A stretch of 53,566 nt of DNA from Zychaea mexicana (taxonomy: Eukaryota; Mucoromycota; Mucoromycetes; Mucorales; Lichtheimiaceae): the NCBI RefSeq assembly GCF_025766255.1, contig NW_026516866.1, positions 1 to 53,566 on the forward strand, read 5' to 3'. Positions 37,101 through 48,600 of the stretch are shown piece after piece. The translations under genes were made by a program, and so were the position numbers. The notes under the pieces are model-generated. The model did no database searches, was not told where the DNA came from, and was given only the letters and a program-made list of their open reading frames with translations. Every line of letters starts with the position of its first letter. The stretch's first letter is position 1.

Positions 37101-38764
37101 CTATTTCTTCTTTGACTGCTGTTGCTGCTTCTGTCGTTCTTGTTGAGCATCGAACTGCTTGTATGACCGCTTCTCGTAAACCTTGGGCTTGTACTTTTTG
37201 AAGGGAGTAATTGGTACTCGTGCCTCGACGATGTTACGCTTCTGAATGCTCGTGAATCGGTCCTTCAGGTTGTTTCCTTCGGGCTATGAAGGCAGGTTTA
37301 ATACACTTTTACGATGACCCCAGTTGTATATTGAGAGATACATACCTTCAACTGGCGCAAGGTTTCGCTCAGTTCGTCTTGTAGCTGAACTTCGAGGGAC
37401 TGCTCCTTGATATAATGTCGACCCAATCGTCGCGATCCCTTCTTTTCCTCCTCTGCCTTGAATTGACGTCGCTTTTCAGCAACCTCTTCCAGCTTTTCAA
37501 TATGTGCCTGTAGATCAGCCTCGATCGCCTTGACCTGATCGATCTGCTTTCGGATATCGCGCTCATGAATCTTTTGTTCTTCCAGCATACGATTGTATCG
37601 TTTCCGCTTCTCCTTGTTTCGCTGTGTTGTTGTCTTGCGCATACCACCTGACTTCCGCTTAGCGCTGCCGGCTTCATCCTTCTGTGCTTCTTCTTCCTCT
37701 TCTTCTTCATCATCATCCGAAATAGATTCTTCAAGTTCGTTCTTCAATTGGTCTAACTCCTTTCTGTACGACAACTGCTCGTTCAACTTCTTGATGGCTT
37801 CTTCCTTCTTGGTCTCAATGCCATGTGCCTCTCTCAATAACTCTTGATGATCCTCCATGGTTGGGTTATATGATGCACCAGCATGGGGTACTTCAACAGA
37901 TGGCTTGTGTACCAATGCAGCTGGCTTTGACTTGAGCGTGGATGGTGCTTTGACTTTACGTTCCTTGACAGCATCAAGGTATCCACCTGTACTATCATCC
38001 TCTTCCTCCTCTTCAGCGCCTTCTAATCAAGCAATGTCAGTTAGTATATGTCCGTGTATTTCAACCACCCGTTATCACTACCACTAGTTTGATCTAGCAT
38101 CGCATTTCCAAACAGAGACATATACATATGTATAATTACCATCGCCCCACATATCATAAGTTGCTTGCTTTGTCTGCTTCTTTTTCGTGGGTGCAGGTGT
38201 GGCGCCACCTTCACGTTTTCGCTTGGCGATCTGATTCACCTTTTGCAGATCGTGCTTTGATTCTTTTCTCTCGACATTGGCTGCTTTTACTCGTGCAATA
38301 ACGGCAGGTACTGCAGAGCGCTCGGCCAAGATCTCGTCCACACGCAAAGGCTTATCTCTTGCCAACTGTCGCTTTACTAGCAATTACACAAAATACGTTT
38401 TAATACAACCAATTTGAACAAGAAAAGGAGGATGGAAATGTAACAGGCACAAGTCGAACTATGTATATATGCGTTACCTTGTAAATCACCGGTGGTATCA
38501 ATCGTAAACAAATCATCGATTTTCGTTCCTTCACCACTAAATACATATACAATATTAAGGTCAAAAGTTAAAAAGGTGCAAGATCGATCATTGACACTGG
38601 CAGGAAACCAATGAAAAAGTTTGTTTTTCTCCTAATTACCGAACACGTTCTTCGACTCGTAATGATTCCAAAGCCTCGTCAACAGGCTGCATGTCAATGT
38701 TTTTACGCCATGCCTTTTTGCCTTTGCGGCTGGGTTGGAGCTTCTTCTCGACTTGTGCAGACAT
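37101..38764 (-). CDS. NOP53: Ribosome biogenesis protein Nop53
   Basis: Five exons, 38764-38640, 38536-38478, 38376-38140, 38022-37346 and 37283-37101, give about 426 residues. The N-terminus (QPSRKGKKAWRKNID) is the Nop53/GLTSCR2 signature. Residues 51-55 are LFTID, matching the arch-interacting motif LFx(V/I)D by which Nop53 docks the Mtr4 helicase and the exosome for 7S pre-rRNA trimming. A long charged coiled coil follows (KKLNEQLSYRKELDQLKNEL and later KAIEADLQAHIEKLEEV). The end, PEGNNLKDRFTSIQKRNIVE, is the conserved C-terminal box. It acts in late nuclear maturation of the 60S subunit. Exon 2 is only 59 nt and carries the whole arch motif. Confidence 0.93.
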
Positions 38765-41607
38765 GGTGTGTTGTCAAAAAGTGTATATGCCGAGATAAAA
38801 AAAAAATTTCGACGTCTTTTTTTTCTCTTTATTGAGGCTCAGTTTCTTGAAGAAATGCTTGTGTCACTTGAAAGCATAATCGGTTGCCTGACAAGAAGAT
38901 TTAACGTCACCATGGTTGCCAAGAGAGAACTACATCATGTCAGTTGCGGATAAACCACTCTACTTTATAGAAACCAATCAAGAGATTTCACAGCATTTTC
39001 CTAGGATTCTGTCAAGCGTAAATGGTTTAAGACGTCACTATTATCGCTAGAGAAAGGTAAAGCGCTAGACCAAGACAAAAAAAAATATCACGGGGGTACG
39101 AGATATATTATCTTCAGTTGAGTACACTGCAAAGGAAGCATCACACATTAGCGAAAACTATATGAATACGCAAGGCTGCTTAGAATTGTGCTAAAGCTAT
39201 CCAAAAAAGTCCTACAAACCCTAGGACACGGGACTTACTGTCTGTCTAAAATAATAATACCAGAATCTCTATTTAAACTCTTGAGTACACCATGAATAAA
39301 GTGTTGGAAGGACATCTACAATAACATCATCTGCTCGGTGTACATATTTATGATGTTCTAACATGTTCTCCATTCATTACACAAAAGCATCACCAACATT
39401 ATTGTCATGTAGCAACTCCATTTTCTTTCAGTATCATGTGCAGTATTCAATAAGTATCATCGTTTTGTTTTACTTCCCTCTCCTACATGATAGAATCATT
39501 CTACATCTAACACAGCATATTACGATGGTTTTTTACTCTCATCTTCATCCTTTACCATTGTTTATCTAAACGGATAAGATTATTTAATTAGTATTATATG
39601 AAATTCTTCTTTATGATACTTCTACTAATTTTAATTTAGTATAAGTGAAAGAAAAAGATAAGATAAATACTTTTTTATGAGGGATAGTCTTTGGAATTTT
39701 ATAAAAGTCGTTGGGAATATGAAGAGATACATCACGGAGGATTGCTGGGCGTTTAAAACGTCCAAAAGTTTCCGTTAAATAGAACTGCTGCTGCTTCATC
39801 AATTGTACTTTTCAGTGACATCTTTGATATTGTTCAGCAATACCAAGCCCTTTTTTCGCTTGATCAGCATTTTTCTCTGTTGATGAGGGAGATAATGTTA
39901 TATCAAAATACTAATTCCTCATTGTTATACATATCATCAAAAAAGTCGTATGACTACACTTCGTTTATACAACAAGAATGTGATTCATGCGTGGCTGTTG
40001 TCTCCAAGGTTAATCGGCTGCTATATGGATGGTATATATAACATTGCCTGGTCTCGGAGTGATATGGTCCAAAATTCTCTCTTTTCTCTCTTTCTTTTTA
40101 TGTCACAGTGCGTAATATCTAATACGATACAGAGCTTTCATGCCCAAGATCGGCCTGGGTAGCGTGAGAGTTACTCGCCAGAAGGCTCTCACTTTCTTTG
40201 ATTCATGAGTGTATAGCTAACTGCTAGCTTTTTTTCTTGGTTACGCATAGAAGGACTTCAATGACAGCCTCTCTCTGCATTTTATGCTCAGTCAGTGTTT
40301 GGGACAAGATCAACAAGGTTTGACAATTGGATTAAGGTCACATAGCTTCAACATGCTGATTTTCAAGAGGTAAGTATAATCGTTCATATGTTGATTCCCT
40401 CAACTATGTGAGACAATCTAATATTCCTGATGGTATATATACAGCTTGTTTAGCTCTCTTTAAATAATAAATTGATCAATGGATGAAGCAATCATGCCTA
40501 TCTCGACTGTACAGGCATAACAAGAGATTATTTTATCTTTCTTTTCGGCGAGTAGAGATTAATTGTCTGCGTCAAAGTATCAAGTCTCACTTTGATGCTG
40601 TTGATTAAACGCAGATGGAATCATTGGGGCGCCAAGGACGACGGTGTTATGCTATTTTTGCTGTTGCATTTTGAATATTGTTTCTTTTACTGCTATCCTA
40701 TCCGCTTTTTTTTCTGTTTTTACCTGATGTGATAGCATTTTTTCATTTGCAAATATGCTCGACCATTATGGTCCATTTTCAATTATGCCTGGCAAGTTTC
40801 GCAGCTGCTTCTTTGAGTGATGATTTAGCACCCGAAGAAGTGATGGATACACGATGATCAAACATCAAGTAACGTTACGTATTTTTAAAAGTTACGGCTA
40901 TAAGTCTAAATCCATCGATTAGCAGTGCAAGCTGAAGTTGTATAGTTTCCTGAAAATTTGCCAAAGTGTCACAAGATTTGATGCCTGGAAGGTCAGGAAA
41001 GGTCCATAATCGTTTTCAGCACATAGAGGCGACAACTATACTACGTTACAAAGAAGATATATTACTGGTGCTCGCGGTGCTTGTGATGACAGCGCAAGTA
41101 CCGATAACATCACCGCTGTTCTTTTTTTTAAGTCCAGGGGTAGTGAGTATGAAGACGACGACGCCCAAAAACATTCGCCAACAGTATAGTCAATGGACTG
41201 ATGCAAGAACACGTCAACAAAAGGGAGGAGAATCAGCGTTCTTATTGATAAAGTATGTTCCAGATTTCGATAATTTATAGTGAGTGGCAATATGCAGCTA
41301 GTAGATACAGTATACAGTAATTCTGCGCCGTTCCCACCCCTGGAGATGGTGGCTATTTATTGTTTAATTTATGTATAGAACGTCCAGTGTACACGCTGTA
41401 CAAAGAAGCAAAGTTGATGAATAATATGATGATAATATGTTGCGGATGAAAATGTAAGGAGAAAAAAGCGAGAAGGGGTATGATACAACAAAAGCACCTT
41501 GATTATCAAGGTATACAATCATTATATAGACAAGTAGAGAAAGGGTGCGTGTAAAATACAATTATAAAAACACGTTAGTAAAGAATAAAAAAATGAAAAG
41601 GAGGCTA
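38765..41607. other. Long gene-poor gap between NOP53 and the SPX transporter
   Basis: About 2.8 kb of AT-rich sequence (many TTTTTCTTT and ATATAT runs). Short frames at 39363-39569, 39950-40162 and 40966-41280 carry no domain. I see no tRNA, rRNA or inverted-repeat element. The last 50 bp before 41608 are the transporter's 3' flank. Confidence 0.5.
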
Positions 41608-44126
41608 TTAATATCCTACACCAGAGAGGATACCATAACCTAAGGTGAAAATGAGGACTGTGGCAAACACACTGGTAGGTATACCAACAATCAAGAAATC
41701 CTTGGACGAAAGATATGGTTTACCAGCAGCATTTTCAAGCATGACTGCCGACATGTTGGGATAGCCAGAGACGGGAAGGGCCATACCGGCCGAGCAAGCT
41801 AAGCCTGCACCCATGACCAACAAGTTGGCGCGAGGTACGGGCAAGTTTTCACCAACTTGCTGGACGATAGGAACAATGATCAAGGCAGCGACGGTGTGAG
41901 AAACAAAGGTGGAAAAGACCAAAATCAGGCATGCGAAAATGCAAAGAATTGCAATGGCCTCAAGATCTTGGATACCCTCCTTGATACGCAGGGCAATGTC
42001 TTCGAGTAAACCAGACGAGGTAACAGCGTGACCAAGAGCCATACCACCTTGAGCCAAAACCTAAATATTAAGTTCATTTTGTTTATTAGCCGATGGCAAC
42101 TTTAAAACTAGAATGCAGAACATACTGATTTATTAGTACTTACCACAACACTCCACAGGAACTGGTGCAAGTCGTCCTTTTTGAGGATACCAGTACCGAA
42201 GAACATGAACAAGGGGATGGCAGCAATAACACCAGTGCTGCCGATGGAATCTTCGATCGCCGTTTCAGCACACCACAAAGCAATGGTGGCAAGCGTAATG
42301 GCCATGATATAGACTTGGGACCAGGTGATCTTGCCTTTGGTTGGTTTGATCTTGTTGAGGTGGGGTGTGCACTTGTCCGGACGGTAGACGAGCAGCAAAA
42401 TACCCCAGCAGACGAACAAGGAAATGATCGCAATAGGCAGAGCTGCACCAAACCAGATACCCCAGCCGGGGTTGGGATTCATGTATTGAAGAGTGACAAT
42501 GTTTTGAGGAGACGAGATGGGCGATGTCATACCACCGATACATGAAGCAAGAGCAATACCCAATAGCAGACACGGTGCCACCCGAGAACCGTCGGGCAAC
42601 GTGCGAAGGATGGGATCGGCCAACGAGAAACACAAGACAGGCGTGGCCACATTGGAAATCCACATACTCAAAAAGCCAGCGACAAACATGTTGGCTAAAA
42701 GCACCCATCGTGGTCGTGTGCCAGCGCGCGACAATACGTGGGATGCAAAAGCCTTGGCAATACCGTATTTGGAGAGAGCACCAGCGAGGGCAAAACCACC
42801 GAGAAGCATCATGATGGTACCGCTGAACATGCTAGCAAAAATTTCGCTTGCAGCGTCCTTGGCTTCCATGGTGGAGCCATCGTCGTTTCGAAGAATCTTC
42901 ATTGGTACAGCCATGAATGGAATCAGCAACGAGGTGGCGTACAAGGGGACGGCTTCAGTAGCCCACATAATAGCGGAAAAGATGAGGAGGGCAAAGCAGT
43001 AATCTTCTTCACGCGAGTTGAAAATGTCCACATTAAGCAAGATTATCAGCGCAACAATGGATATACCAAGACAAACGATCTGGTGGAGCAGTTCTTTGGG
43101 AATCGAATATTTGGTAAACGGAACTCGAACAGTCTTGGCAGGCTTTTGTTCGACAACGTGGGCATCGAGCGTCTTTCGTTCTTGGCCGATCATATCGCGC
43201 CAAACGGTATTTCGATCATACGTGATCTGGTCCCGCAAATGGGTCTTCATCTGGCGCACAGCAATCTCGACGATGCCACCACAAAAAGTATCTGCATACA
43301 TACGCTCGAGTCGTTCAATATGGGATCGCAGCTCTTCTGTTGACTCTGGCGTAAAGGGTTGCGATTCTTGGACCATCTTCTTGTTGTAAGGCTCGCGCAA
43401 GTTGCCATCGAGAACCTTGTCATGCTTCTTCAGAATCTTGTCAAAGGCGCTTCTGTTGAGGTCGACATAGGATTCCAATTCGGAAAGGGAGACATAGAGA
43501 GTGATCATCAATGATCGTGTATCCAGCATGGCTTGCACATTGATGCCACCGGCACCTTCGCTCTTGCTAGAGAAGCGCGATTCAAAAGACATTTTGCGCT
43601 GTGGTGGCTTCTCGAGATGAGGTGTCGAGTCAATCTTTTCCAACGGTGACCGTTCGAACTCGCTCTGCTGCTCGTGGAGATACAGGCCGCCATGGGAAGT
43701 AGTTGTTGCCAAAATATGTGGTAGCTGCTCAAGTTGGTCGTAGAGCTCCTTTTCTTTGGTGGAGTAGAAGTCGACAACCTTGTCAAGTTGCAAGTCCATT
43801 GCACCGAGGAAAGTGTCTTCGCTGCCTTGGAGTGTCTCTGGTGGAGAAGGCTGTGCTGATTCGAGATCGTTATTTGAGCCATTGGAAGCTGTTGATGATG
43901 AAGACGACTCTGATCGATGGTAGGCGGCAGCAGCTTCAACTCGTTCCTTTTCAATTTGGAAAATCAACTTTTTCAACTGATCGTAACTGTATTCGTGATT
44001 AACTGTGTTAGGCGCTTAAAAATATACCCAACATATAGCATCCTGGAAGAAGTATTTAGCTTACGCGACATAGTAGTCAATCCAATCAGGCACAGCATTG
44101 AATCGCAATGTATGAGAGAATTTCAT
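41608..44126 (-). CDS. SPX-domain phosphate transporter of the Pho87/Pho90/Pho91 type
   Basis: Three exons, 44126-44065, 43986-42144 and 42060-41608, give about 785 residues. Exon 1 encodes the SPX start, MKFSHTLRFNAVPDWIDYYV, continuing YDQLKKLIFQIEKE. The SPX domain extends to about residue 275 with typical insertions. The C-terminal half is an anion-permease domain (DASS/ArsB-NhaD type) with about twelve membrane segments, e.g. LLHQIVCLGISIVALIILL, FSAIMWATEAVPLYATSLL and MFSGTIMMLLGGFALAGAL. In yeast the family contains the low-affinity phosphate carriers Pho87/Pho90 and the vacuolar exporter Pho91; SPX binds inositol pyrophosphates and gates transport. Sequence alone does not tell plasma membrane from vacuole. 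All junctions keep frame. Confidence 0.92.
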
Positions 44127-45401
44127 TGCTGTCCTCGAGTTGCTTTTCCTTGAATAAAAAAAAGGACGAGAAGAAGAAGAACGGGTGAAAGAAAGGTTGA
44201 ATAACAAGTAAAAAAAAAATAGAGAAAACGACAGCTAGCGGGGATGAGATCAACTTATTTTAAGTGGAGAAAAGGCCGAACGGGGTCCTTCTCGTTGTTA
44301 TCCGGCAGCCAAAGGCGCGCTTCTTGTAAAAAACCGCCAAAAAAAGAATAATATGATGTCCCGCTGGACGTTAATTTCATGGCAGTGTGTAACAGTGATA
44401 GAGGAATTGATTGGATGACACACGACACCACGCAACCTCACGTGTGCTACTACTTTTGTCCGGGCGGGCAAACTTATTGCTTTGTGTACCGTCAGTACCA
44501 TAGAAACGCTTAAATACACAAGCTATTAATGTACTGAGCATGTACCATTTGTCCGGAGAACATTCCGTCTGCCATCGCACCAAAAGGCCTACATCGCTTC
44601 ATGAAGTTACAAGAATTTGCCTAGATATAGACAAAATGTGTCCATAACTGGACAAAAAGTAAAAATTTAGACGAAAAATCCACAAACCAATCATTAGCCG
44701 CACGTGTGGATTCCAACGTTTCTGAATGGATTTTGATTTTGTGCTCCGAGGGTGGCAAAAAAAAAATGTCTGGAAGAAATATCGCTACTTATGGATAATT
44801 GGAGGCTAGGTTGCTTGGCTTGGGGAATTGGTCCGGCGATGGGAACTGCAGAGAATTTTGTACGACAATCAGAAAAAAACAAAACTCAAAGTACTGTCGT
44901 CGCCACTCCTACACGCAAACAATGTAACGAGATCAGGTCCCTGATATCACGTTGGCTTACACAATCTTGCTGCTGATGTTTCAGGAACTGGATGACTTTC
45001 TGCTGTCGTCGTTGTTACCAATAGGATTTCTATGACAAAAATTATTATCCGATGCTAACGATGCACATAGTACATACATGTTGTGTTGTTTGTGGTATTG
45101 GGCTAAAATTTTCTTTCAACTCTTTATTTGGATCGCAACGTTTGCCAGTACAGAAAGCGAGCATTTCCTTTTCAGCAGTATGTAGCAGCCTCATATCCGT
45201 AAAGAGATTTTGACGGAATCAACTGACTTTGATAGCAAATAGCTCAAACTGAACTTGGTTTTTTTCTTGTACCTGCTTTTTTTGCCAAGGTCTTCAAAAT
45301 ACTACGACCGGCCCGGATTCAAGCGGCAAGTGAAACAAGCAGCAGGACTCAATGCTGGTTTACTGCAAAAACCAAAAAGCAAGGGATACGCAGCTAAAAT
45401 T

Positions 45402-45428
45402 GTATGCATGAGTGCATAACATGCATAC
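45402..45428. repeat. Perfect 9-bp inverted repeat (hairpin) downstream of Fanzor
   Basis: GTATGCATG, a 9-nt spacer and CATGCATAC. It lies about 230 bp past the Fanzor stop and just beyond the AATAAA at 45474-45479. It could be a guide-RNA hairpin, an element end, or chance. Confidence 0.5.
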
Positions 45429-45473
45429 TGAGCCTTGTCCATACTGCTGCTTAAACAAACATCTTGGGGGTCT

Positions 45474-45479
45474 TTTATT
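45474..45479 (-). terminator. Polyadenylation-like AATAAA downstream of Fanzor
   Basis: AATAAA on the minus strand about 175 bp after the stop codon. It is a reasonable 3' end signal for the Fanzor transcript. Confidence 0.45.
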
Positions 45480-45654
45480 CATCAAGAAAAATTAGAAATT
45501 ATAATCGGAGAATAAATGCAACAGGAAGAAGTGCATTGAAGAGTATGCATGAAAAGAAACAAAAGTTAGACAGCTGTTACAAAAGTAAAGAAACGAGTAT
45601 GGAATAAGATACTTACCTCCCCCCAGTTTGTATCTCGTTGGAGTGGCCCTCCAC

Positions 45655-48600
45655 TCACTCCATGACAGGCGCCAAGGCCTGCTCTTCTTCTCCTTCTTCT
45701 TCGTTTTCCTCTTCCTCTTCCTCTTCAAACTCGTCGTCGTGGGCATCGTCTAACACATTTTCTCCGGCGGGACGACGCATCGACGGTGGTCGCGATCTCA
45801 AATTACCAGTTTGGACGTTTTGAATGAAGATACGACCAATGTTTCGCGCAGCATTATTATCACGGTCCCACAACTATATGTATAGATAATGTAAGCTTAT
45901 GCGCAAGTCGTATGATGCATTATCAAGGCACTGATGTAATAAAACAATCAAATACTAGCTACTTACAGTAGGTACAGGACAATGATCGCAGAACTTCAAC
46001 GGATACACGGATAATTGGGAACCAGCTGAAAATAAGTTTTGGTATATTATTAAAACCATAATATTAGCTATTGAAGCTCTCTCACTGTTTCACAAACTTT
46101 TTGTATACACGATAGAAAGTAACAAAGCCTATATTACGTACCAGCGTTTTGACGGTCGTTGCAAGTCGATGTTGGCCAAAGGTTATGGCCGTCGTCATCC
46201 ACACACCAGAGCTGCCGTCGGGCATTGTTCCTGTGTCCATCGTCTTCAGCACGTTCGCGGATCCGACGAATTCTCCGCTTTGTGTGCTCGCGGCACACTT
46301 GAACACTTCCTGGACGGTCTCGAAATTGACGCGTGTTCGCATCGCAAGCACTGCACACAACACTGGTTCGATACTCATCGATGAGCACGACCATTACACG
46401 TCTTGCTAGAACCGCCCGGAACGTCTACAAAGTAATTTATAATATAGGCGTAAATTTATAGCAAGGACACTCGCTTCATTCGTCACTAATTAACGTTCCA
46501 CCACGTCTGCCAGATAAATTTTCTTATTTACCTCAACAGGAATAGGTTCAAATCCTTTGAAGGAGGGCTTAAACCTTCCATCACCATATGCTACAATAGA
46601 ATTGTCTTCCACTCTGAATCCTGCATGTGCGCGGCGCGGTCGGCGAAACCGGCGGCGGTGAGCTTTGCGTTCGCGTTTGGAGGCCTTATTGAAGAAAGGG
46701 AGAGGTACCTTGAAGCAACCATATTAGCTTTTGCGACTTATCAAAGAAGTACTCATACACAGAAAGATACTTACATCGTCACGGTGATCCAACCCTATCA
46801 ATCTGTTGGCAAGATTCTCCAATGCGCTTTTGCGCGCAGAAAAAAGAGTGAGTAATGTTTCCCGGTGAAAGAAATGTTTGTTAAATTGTTCATGGACGCT
46901 ATTTTTTTTAAGAAAAACTAGAGTAAATACTCATGCCAAAATGATGATCGCGGTGTTCCAGTATATATCGACATAGCTGGGTAACTTACTGTCTGTGCAC
47001 GCCACTCAACATTCTGATGTAGTTTCGGAAACCTTCCGAGGTAGGCGCTGAAGCCGGATGTCCTCTCAACATATCATACACCTCCTGTATCTCCGGGATA
47101 TCTTGATCCGGATGAGCCTGTCGCTCGACATGAGCATAGCGTGCTCGATTTTTGTTTTCCTTTTGGAGCGCCCACTTGAACATGGACTGGAACCTAAAAA
47201 AGGGTTATGTACAAAATCAAACATGTTGGCATCAGATGTAAAAAGCGCGGACACACGCTCATACTTGCTAAAAGTAAATATACTGCACGCAGTACTCACT
47301 GGTATGTTCTGTTATTTAGCTGATATACGTGCTCTGCTCTCGCTTCAGGTGTGTCGAGCGGCTCAAGAGTGTCTACAGCAGTGACCAGAGACCGGATGCC
47401 TAAAATAATATACAAAATATCTACTTAGATAACGCTACATATTTTGAGAATGATTAGATATATACCTGGGTCTATGAACACTGTTCGAAAATTTTGAAGC
47501 CGCTCTGCATCAAGACCATCTGGCTCTTTGGAGAGATGATACATTCCTCTTCTCCACTGTGTGACGTCAATTTCACGAGGAAAGCGTTTAACTTGGTTGG
47601 AGCTAGAAGGCATATACTCTAACAATAGATTTATGAGATGTCGTCATGACTAAATACATACTTTTAATATTGCATGCTATGAGGGTACTACCAACCTCCA
47701 CGCCGCGTTGTCACAGGCCTGCGAAAATGGAACACAATGGCGACACCATCCGTTTCAAATGTTTGATTAAAGAGTTTGAGCTCGCGGTCTTCTGGGGGAC
47801 AACACCTTGACCTGGGCACACCATATTATATATATGTATATGAGATAGATGAGTTTAGATATAACTATCAAAAGATACCACTTTGTGACTATTCAAAATG
47901 TATACGGAATCTACCTTCGACTGCGTATCGGCAACGTCGCGGCTCTACGTGACCGATATTAAATAGCGACTCCCAGAAGCCTTCAAGCAGCTCAGGATCT
48001 TGCTGTCTGAAAACACGATATGACAAGCAACGTCCACGGCCAGGAGCGTTATTTAGTCTCTAGATTTATGCATCGATGGAAACAAGCCAGTAAATAAACA
48101 AATAACATCTTTTAATAATTGGAAACACAAAGAGAGTAAAAACGCATATCATTACCACAATATTATCTGGCACTTGTGCAGGATCTCGCTCGTCCACTTC
48201 GCGTACGATGTAATACATAGTTTTAAGGTCGACCGGCATGAATCCAATGCGGTGACTGGCAAGTGGCAGTGGAGTCCACTTGGGACAGAATTGGAAAGGC
48301 TGGGCTTCAAGTGACAGCCAGATATAAAAGGATAGCGAATTCACTAGCATTGCAGGGCCAGATATGGACGGTCGCTGTACTATGCGTGCGATATTCACGC
48401 CGGCATATGCTTGTTCGAATCGTGCAGTGTGTTGGCTAAAAAAGTTGAAAATAGTAACACCGTCTTAGTTATAACTGTGTGTTTATCTATGTGTTGTATC
48501 TATATAATCATCGTAACAAATTAAAAAGAAATTATGTGTAATTTCTTACTTGAAATATTGAAGCACCTCAGTAAAGATTGCTGCTGGAATTCGTTCAATT

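Larger units (their letters stand above)
44127..45654. other. Region between SPX transporter and the Fanzor 3' end
   Basis: About 1.5 kb without a supported gene. It contains short inverted repeats: AATCCAC/GTGGATT at 44677-44712, GTATGCATG/CATGCATAC at 45402-45428 and GAGTGG/CCACTC at 45641-45656. A polyadenylation-like AATAAA lies on minus at 45474-45479. The Fanzor guide RNA, if any, would be expected in or near the right part of this interval. Confidence 0.5.

Noticed and set aside
44639..44712. Short inverted repeats (TGTCCA/TGGACA and AATCCAC/GTGGATT) as a possible transposon end
   Set aside because: No matching copy near the other side of the Fanzor gene and no target-site duplication seen.
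46082..46378. 98-codon open frame on minus overlapping the Fanzor zinc-ribbon exon
   Set aside because: It is a shadow frame of the Fanzor exon 46424-46142, which carries the E688 and CSAC motifs in another frame.
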